A stretch of DNA of 64,000 nt, taken from the NCBI GenBank assembly GCA_037951165.1, contig JBBDHG010000061.1:791501-855500 (forward strand), read 5' to 3'. Both the position numbers and the translations under genes were made by a program. The first letter of the stretch is position 1. Each line of letters opens with the position of its first letter. Of the stretch, positions 53,481 through 62,400 are shown one piece after another. The notes under the pieces are model-generated. The model had not been told where the DNA came from, did no database searches, and saw only the letters and a program-made list of their open reading frames with translations. Source of the DNA: Lophius americanus (taxonomy: Eukaryota; Chordata; Actinopteri; Lophiiformes; Lophiidae).

Positions 53481-56400
53481 GTAATGATAATAATAATAAT
53501 AATAATAATGATCTTTATTTAGACAGGGAAATCCTTTGGGACCACCGTCACTCAAAGCACTGGAGGACTCATTTTCAATGGTTCCCTGATTATAAACAAC
53601 AATTTAAAATCATGCAACGATTTAAAAACACTAGAATAACGGAAAAAGCAATAAAAAAACATCAGCTATAAATGGTGCCCTGGTTATAAACAATAATCTA
53701 AAACAATTTAAGAAAGGAAAAGTATTGAAACATCAGCCATCACTACCAAGGGATCAATTAATTCATAATTTCAATGAAAGATATTAAAATGATCTATATA
53801 ACATACAACATTTGCAGTCTTTTACGCCAAACTCACGTAATAAATCTTTGAAGCTGCTCCAAAAGATGAGTGTATAAATGTATTATAACGAAATACAATA
53901 ATAATCCTCATTTTGAGATGTTTCTGAATGTGTGACCCCTCAAAGGACAGGGGAAGAACAATAAGTTTGAACATTGTAGTTGTAAAACATGTAGCACAGC
54001 TGATACTGCACTTTAGACACAATTGATATTTGATAGTCAAATTGATTTAAATTCAACAATAAATCAGCCAATAAATATATTCATACAAACACTGAATCAC
54101 TCTTTGAAATTTGTCTTAGTCAGTGCCCTCTGGTGGACAAACTCTGTAACAACACCCAGTAACATCAAGAAAATTGATAAACTTGTTAAATATCAGCCAA
54201 ATATAGACCAATACCAGTGGTTGAAAATTGAAATATCTGCTTTATTATTGTACAATATGGAGTTACTATTTCTTCCTCGAGAACTCAACTTTCTACCTCA
54301 ATTACACAACTTTTCAAATGCATGATTGAGTTCAATAACTTGGTTTGGTAAGTTATTCCGGATATATTACATATCAGCTGCTCGATCAGCTCAGCCAATT
54401 TAGCGGTTTAGCTCTTGTCAGCAGAAACCAGCAGCGTACAAAGGTAGCAAGAGTACATACGATCTCTAACTTCTCTAACAAAAACACAATAGTAGAAGGA
54501 TTGATTCTTTACTCAAGTTAAACAGATAAAGTATAGGCGCTGCAATGCAGTCAAACTATGAAAGTAAAAATAAAGCCTTTTAAGGACATTCAAACCAGCT
54601 ATTTCTCTGCAAATCAACTGAATCTCATATCATAGTAATATTAATATTAGGGATAGGAAACCACATTTGTATTTCTCTTACTGCCATTCCCAAATAGGCT
54701 TGAATGATCGATTGTTAATAAATGGACATTTGTTATTGTCCTTTAGGGGTGAAAATAGGCTTAATGTCAGTAAAGCATGAACTTATGTTTTGAAAATGTA
54801 TAGAGATTTTTGTTTATTTATATTGATCCTAATTTGCTGCCACTAAAGCTCAGCAGCCGCTATTCTTCCTTGGGCCCACATGCAACAGAACATAAGGGCC
54901 CACAAGGGCATTCAGTCAGTGTCACCTACTCATGTTTTAACATGGGAGAGGATTAAAAGTAGAAAATTGATAGTTAAGTATGAACTATCAGTTCTTTGTT
55001 CCCTCCTCTGCGTGTGTCGCTGCAGACATTAAGTATGTAAAAATCATCTATATATTTGAATATCCTCCTCTTAAAACTGAACGTCGTTTTACACACTGTA
55101 TATAAATACAGCATATAAGGTTCAACAAAAAAGCAAACAGTACAGCAACTGTCTGCTAATCTCATCACATCACCTCACCTCACCTCACCTCACCTCGTGC
55201 TCTTTGGTTTCTTCCTGTTTCTGTTCCATGCTTTACTTTTCACCCGCTCCGCTCCTCCAGTCTAACTGCGCCCAGTACGCTGCGGACCGGAGAGAGGAGG
55301 AAAAAATGTGCGATCACCTCATCAGTGCTGCCAAGCACAGAGATCACGTGACTGCAAACCAGCTGAAACAGAAGATCCTCAACATCCTGACCAATAAACA
55401 TGGAGCGTGGGGAACGATGTCACAGAGGTGAGCGGAAGATGCAGAGGAACTGAGTGTCAAATCATACCCTCTTCCGGCTTTAAACTCATGGAACACTTCT
55501 TGGAATACACATGGTGATCATCAAGGCAGCACCATCCGCTTTGTTTCCTCTACAGCATTTGACTCTGTTATGTTGCTGCTTTGATTTTGAGCATATGAAG
55601 TAGAAGTAGAGTATCATCAGCTCCACATCGGTTCACAGCATCTGCCATACGGGTGGATACCACCAGTATGGCACTGTAGAGCAATGAAAACAACAAACAC
55701 ATTTATAAAGGATAATAGGGAGGATATATGTGGTAATCAAGTCTTATTTAACACGACCTGTATTGTACATCAACTCAAGCCGTGTTTTTACATTATACTC
55801 CCGGTGTATCACACTGGTACTCACACATTAAATCAGTGATTGCTCGTTATCCAGATCTGCCTTCAGGCTCCAGCTACTCTGAAGACACGCAACATCTGAA
55901 GCCTGTCATATTCTTGTCACTGTTGATTAAATAAATTATACGCTGCAGTGTGCCTGCTTTTAACATACACCTTTTCCACACAGATGAAGAACTAATTAAA
56001 GTTGAATTGAATCTGAAGAGCTGTGCGCCTTGATGATATTTTTAACATTTGTTCACATTACCATAATTCTTATTGTCAATCACACCTGCTTGACTAAACC
56101 GTACTTGTAGTTTCCTAAGGGTAGAAAAGTCGAATTAGGATTTTCTACCCTCTGCTTAGAGGCAGTTATTGGTGGATGGTGATTTGGAATTAAATATTTG
56201 TCATATCCACTATCCTTCATTCCAATGAAGAAAGCTGGAGGTAAAATAGTTTTTGAAGCAAAGTGGGCTCCTTTTTCCCCGCCCACCACTAATACGACTA
56301 TTATTGCTCCTCCTTTTGTGTCAATTCTAGCCAATTACACGATTTCTGGCGTCTAGACTACTGGGAGGACGACCTGAGGAGGAGACGGAGATTTGTGCGA

Positions 56401-59400
56401 AATGCGTTTGGATCCACCCACGCAGACGTGTTACTCAAAGTGCTGGAGGACTATGGTCAGTACTCAAGTCGTCATGTCATACCTGGCTAGTTTTGGCTTT
56501 GTGCAATTACATAACCCCAACGTGAAACACCGAAACAGGCACAGAAGAGGAAGAGGAGGGGCTGAAGTCGAAGAAGACTTTCCGCAGCCAATCCGTGGTC
56601 ACCCAGAACCCAGAGGCGGAGTTGATGCTGGAGGGCGATGATGATGCTGTCAGCCTGCTGCAGGAGAAAGAGATCGATAACCTTGCTGGTGAGTTGCACA
56701 CAAACAAAGATTCACACGCATGACTCTATGAAACAGAGCAGCTGAACAGTAAAATGTTGAAAACTCTCATTTTTAGTTCGTTTCCGTCCAAGACTTTTTA
56801 TCTCTAAAGGCAAGTTGGACATTTGAAAGGTTTACAGATACACTAACCATCCGACTGATTCATCTGAGTCCAGAAGATTACGTTATAATCCACTAAACCC
56901 TGGTGCAAATCAGATTTAATTTACTTACTCTCTATCTGATGAAGCTGATGTTCCAACGTAGGGAAAGAAAATCAATCAATCAATCAAATCAATCAATATG
57001 AATGACCATTAATTCATTATATTCATATATAGAGTTCTGTGTCAGAATAATATATAGCTCTGACACATAGTTCAACAGCTCTTTGTCCAGAGCTGTTGTG
57101 TTTCTCTGGACTAATCCTTGAACACCAAATGTTGTAATAGTTGATAAAAACATCTGCCCCCCCAGGCCCAGTGGTTCTGAGCACGCCAGCTCAGCTGGTA
57201 GCGCCGGTGGTGGTGGCCCGAGGCACTCTGTCCATCACTACTACTGAGATCTACTTTGAGGTGGATGAAGAGGATCCTGCATTCAAGAATAGTGACGCTA
57301 AAGTGAGCTGCATGTCTTTATTCTTGTTCAAACCTGGGAAAAAATATATATATTTTTTTTTAGAAATTGATATTTTCCAACACATTGCTCCAAATAGTTT
57401 GGGATCACATCTATATCTGTCTTTATGTTGAAACGTTTTAATCACCAGGTGCTGGCCTACTCAGAGGGTCTGCACGGCAAATGGATGTTCAGTGAGATCC
57501 GAGCCGTGTTCTCAAGACACTATCTGCTGCAGAATACCGGATTAGAGGTCTTTATGGCCAACAGGAGTAAGTCTAAAGTCAAGTTCACTCGCATCTGAGC
57601 TGCACATGCATCCACTTCCAGAAGTCACTGATTGAATATTTACCACGCCATGTTTGTCTCGTCAAGCCAAGGCTTACATAATGAGTATCACTGCAGGTTA
57701 TTCCAGGGCAAAGCAGACTCACTGAAGCTTTCTGAAGGTGTGTGTAAAATATAATGCAATATATACTGTGTATCACCTGACGTGTTAATGTTATAGGATG
57801 GTAGATGGGTTCTATTGCGCCCCCTTGGATCTCTTTCTAGAAAATGATCTTGGCACAAAGTCATAGAACCGACAGGACACCCAACATGTGCAGCACTGAT
57901 ATCGGCATTTACTGAATAAAACGGTGGAGTCTTCAGGCTCAGTCATCTTAAATTGCAGCTGGTCTCAGATTGGGAAGAATTGAAACAATCTGTATGTAGG
58001 TAAAACATAATTCAAACCATTTCTTGTCAGTTTGCACCGTCGACCTTAGATGTTGTACCGTCAGCATCGGCTGTCATGGTGAGTGTTTGACTTCATGTTT
58101 GGTCTCTGTGTCTCTGCAGCGTCTGTGATGTTTAACTTCCCCGATCCGGCCACGGTCAAACGGGTGGTCTACAGTCTCCCTCGGGTGGGTGTAGGAACGA
58201 GTTACGGCTTGCCCCAGGCCAGGTAGGTGCAGCGGTTAGTCAGACAGTTTGAATTGGATTTTAGTGGCTGTATTAGAAAGGACATCTTCCTTAATGTGTG
58301 TGTGTGTATCTGTGTGCTTGCCAGGCGGATTTCATTAGCCACCCCTCGTCAGCTGTTCAAGTCATCCAACATGACTCAGCGCTGGCAGAGGAGAGAAATC
58401 TCCAATTTTGAGTACCTCATGTTCCTCAACACTATTGCAGGTGATGTCCTCCTTCACTCATATCCCTCGACCCTTCATGTCTGTTATTATTATGAAACAT
58501 AGCCACCTAATTACCTTTGGACTGGTTTTAGTCTAACACACAATCAGCTCTTTTTGGTTTTGAGACCATTGACTAATTACTTTGTAAAAATAGAGACTAT
58601 TTCTCTCTTTCTGTTGTCTACTACTTCACATTTTCATGCTTATTAACTTTGAAGATTTTAGCAGTATGACCTTTTATGGTTGCTCTGACAGTTATCGTTG
58701 TGCTGTGATTCCAAGTAACAAAGCAGAATCCCAGGATTTGCAAACTCATCCTTCTTATTGTTTTTTTTCTCCCTATGTGGTTTTATAAAGCAGAGAGTAT
58801 AAAAAATGTCTGTTACAGAGAGAAGATAAAAAACCTGGACGATAAAACCTGTCAACTAAATGAACAACTCAACTCCTATTTTCGTTCTTTTTATATCTCC
58901 TTCATTTAAATAGGCTGTTTTTTTCTAGATATTCTGAAATATCTTTAAATATATTCATTCATGTAATCCAGGTTTACATGAATGTGATGAAAATGCAAAA
59001 CAAGTTTTTAAATGCACATCTAGATAAATGTGAGAAATGTGTTTAAAAGCCTTTGGCAGCTTGTAAAACGCTTTTGGTTTTCTACATTTGTGATGGAATT
59101 TCTTTTATCGCTAATATAAAACCCCAGTCTGTGTACATGTGATCCCCATTCTGGCTCTTTATCTCTATTCACATTAGGAACCCTCGAGCATGAGCCTGAT
59201 TTATTAGGAGTGTGGAGGTTATGACACCTGACTATAAGCAGCAAACACTGGTTCTGTTATATTGTTATACTGTATCTCTGCTATCTCCGCTCCAATCAAT
59301 CTTCTGTGCCTACAGGCAGGACCTATAATGATTTGAACCAGTACCCTATCTTCCCCTGGGTCTTGACCAACTATGACTCAGAAGAGCTTGACCTTACTCT

Positions 59401-62400
59401 GCCTGGAAACTTCAGAGACCTCTCTAAGGTTAGGAACACTTAATGCACTTTTTGTGGGGAATCGCACTAAAAAGATGACATGAAAACAAATGTAAATTAA
59501 AATGCTGATCAAGAAGTAACACTTTTATACTCTTTAATACCAACTCGTTGCAGAAATTTTCATTCAGAGTGAAAGGAAAACACCTGACATAATTGGAATT
59601 CCTTCCTCAATGGAGGATTTAAATGGAAATTCCACTTTAATTGTCTATTTTTAAAGAAAAACCTTTAAGATCCTCATTTAATGAAAAGTTTGGGATGTTG
59701 TTCCTTTAGGTTCTTACTTCTCTCGGGTTTCTTTCAGCCAATCGGGGCTCTCAATCCCAAGCGAGCTGCATTTTACGCTGAGCGCTATGAGACGTGGGAA
59801 GACGACGGCACGCCCCCTCACCATTACACAACCCTTTACTCCACTGCGCATTCAACGCTGATGTGGATGCTCAGAATAGTAAGTACCTGCCTGAAAAAGT
59901 TCAAACATAAATCTGGCCACGCCAAAAGGATTCTTTTGAATTGGATTGTGTCTCTTTTTGTGACTGCAGGAGCCTTTCTCCACGTTTTTCCTCAACGCTA
60001 ACGATAACAAATTTGACCATCCGGAGCGAGCCTTCTCTGGTATCGGCTGCTCATGGAGGAACTGCCAAAGGGACACGGCTGATGTTAAGGTATCTAAAAG
60101 CAGCTGAAGACATTGTGGGACCGAGAGGGAATCATTAAGAAATTGATGAAATCGTTTACATTTACCAGGTTTTATAGTTGTGATGATTTTGATCATGTTT
60201 CTGTCTCCTACGTAGGAGCTGATCCCAGAGTTCTACTACTTGCCTGAGATGTTTGTCAACAGTAATGAGTACGAGCTCGGGGTGCGTGACGATGGAGTCG
60301 GCGTGTGTGACGTGGAACTTCCTGCCTGGGCAAAGAAACCCGAAGACTTTGTTCGCATTAACCGGATGGTGAGCGACAGAACAGTTTGTTTTCTTTATTT
60401 AAGAAAAGACTGAGCATCTCTTTGACTCTCCCTTTTTTTTCCTTCCTCCGTTTGCTCTTGTTATTTCAACCAGGCGTTGGAGAGCGAGTTTGTGTCCTGC
60501 CAGCTTCACCAGTGGATCGATCTAATATTTGGCTACAAACAGCGAGGGCCTGAAGCAGTGCGAGCTCTGAATGTGTTCAACTTCTTATCCTATGAGGGAG
60601 CAGTTAATCTAGACAATCCAGATGCTGCACAGCGGGAGGTCTGTTTCTGTGACGACCCCTCACACTTTCTTACACATAAATTACTCCTGGCAATGAATAA
60701 ATCTCATCTCATGAATATGGGGCTTCGGATTCTGTATGCTGAGAGCACACAGAAGCAAAGTCGCTAAATATTTACTCATAATAATAACAATAATAACAAG
60801 AATTTTAATAAAAATAATAATAATTATTATTAAATGTTATTATTATTTTGGCAGTTACACAGTGCGTTCTATAGTTATAACAAGATTCAACGTAACAGGA
60901 TGGATCCCAAACAAATGCATACTAGGATTAATTAAATTGCTTTTTAAAAAGATACATTTTAGAAGGGTTTAAAAAAAACTACTGATTCTGCGGGTCTCGG
61001 ATTCCTGAGCAGGGAGTTTCATAAGGTCACCTGGGTCCCCGGACATATAGAAGTTTGAGTATTTTAGGCGGCGCTCCGGATCCTCAAAGAGCAGCAGTTC
61101 AAACGCCATCAGGAAAATCTTGGAACCAATTGTAAAACCTACAGTTAACCAGTGAGCGGGCACTAAAACGGGTCTGATAGGATCTCCTGGTGTTTTTTAA
61201 AGCCAAGCAGCTGAATTTTGTACCAGCTGAAAGTGTGAGACAGATTTATGGCTCAGTCCCGGGAACACCAACAGAAAGTCAGGCTGGAACAAACTAATAC
61301 GTCATTGTTTTTTGAATGAGAAGTCACTGCCAGGGTTTGGCTGCAGGTTTGACATTTAATGACGAGGAACCAAAATGTTTCTCTAAAATAGAGAATGGTT
61401 AGGTGGTAGCAGAGGGAATCATTTTCCATTTGTTTTCATTCAGTTGGAGAAGGTTATTGCACATTCTGACCAGCCTGATCTGGCAGTTTAAAATCAAAAT
61501 TTCAATCACCTCTGGTTCTGACTGTTATCGGAAGCATACACACCAGACAAACAGGTGCATGTAGGGAAAAGAGAAGACTGTAGAGGAGGAAGGGTAGGGG
61601 AGCACACAAGGTTATTATACAGTCTGTGTGTAATTTTACTCTTCCTGTCTCCTGTAAACCTTGTCTTGTCTATTTGTCTTTGACTGAAGGTGATTGAGAG
61701 CCAGATTCAGGCGTCTGGCCAGGTCCCATCACAGCTGCTGATCGAGCCACACCCGCCTCGCTCGTCCGCCATGCATCTGGTGAGAAAACCTCCACAGTCT
61801 GAGCAAATCTGGCTTTAAATCGCAGAGCAGTATTTACCTCTATACGTAACTCAGACATGTATTTATATGAAATACAAAACACACATATTCATACTTTTAC
61901 TCCTTTAAGTCCAAATTAAGTTTTTTTTTTTTTTCATTTTTAATCTTTATTTGGGAATTTCAGAAATCAACATTGAAGGTCATGGACCTCGACAGAAGTA
62001 TTTTTATGATACGCTCATACATAGTATTTTAAACATATATTTTTAACATTTAACACAGTTTAGCGCTTCTAACTGTTGGTAAAGGCTACTGTATAATAGA
62101 GGTGAGGGTTTTAGTACAAATTTATGTTAGAGTGTTCTGCTGCCATTGTTTTGTCCTCCCTGCTACCCTCAGAAGTTCTAGGCCTCAGTGTCTCCACATC
62201 AGAACCATCCATTTCAACCCAAACCTGAACCCCGACCAGCCAGCGCCTCCACCTCCTCTCCTTGGCCTAGAGCCACCCTCAGTGTGTGTACCTGCTCTGA
62301 CCCTGTGCTCCCACTAATATACCTTTTCCCCTCCCTCCCTCTGTCCCATCTGTTTTGTCTCTACCTCTCTCTCCATTTCCCCCGCCCCTCCTCTTTCCCC

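Larger units (their letters stand above)
53196..55260. other. Intron w36-w37 (2.1 kb)
   Basis: Contains an inverted (ATT)n/(AAT)n pair (53427-53509), a probable repeat remnant after it, and a (CACCT)n tract close to the acceptor. ORFs such as 54023-54325 are AT-rich and show no resemblance to known proteins. Confidence 0.7.
60639..61689. other. Intron w48-w49 (1.05 kb) with AT repeat and old repeat DNA
   Basis: Starts with an (ATA)/(AAT)-rich tract (about 60777-60850), followed by sequence that resembles dispersed teleost repeat DNA. No exon-like segment. Confidence 0.6.
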
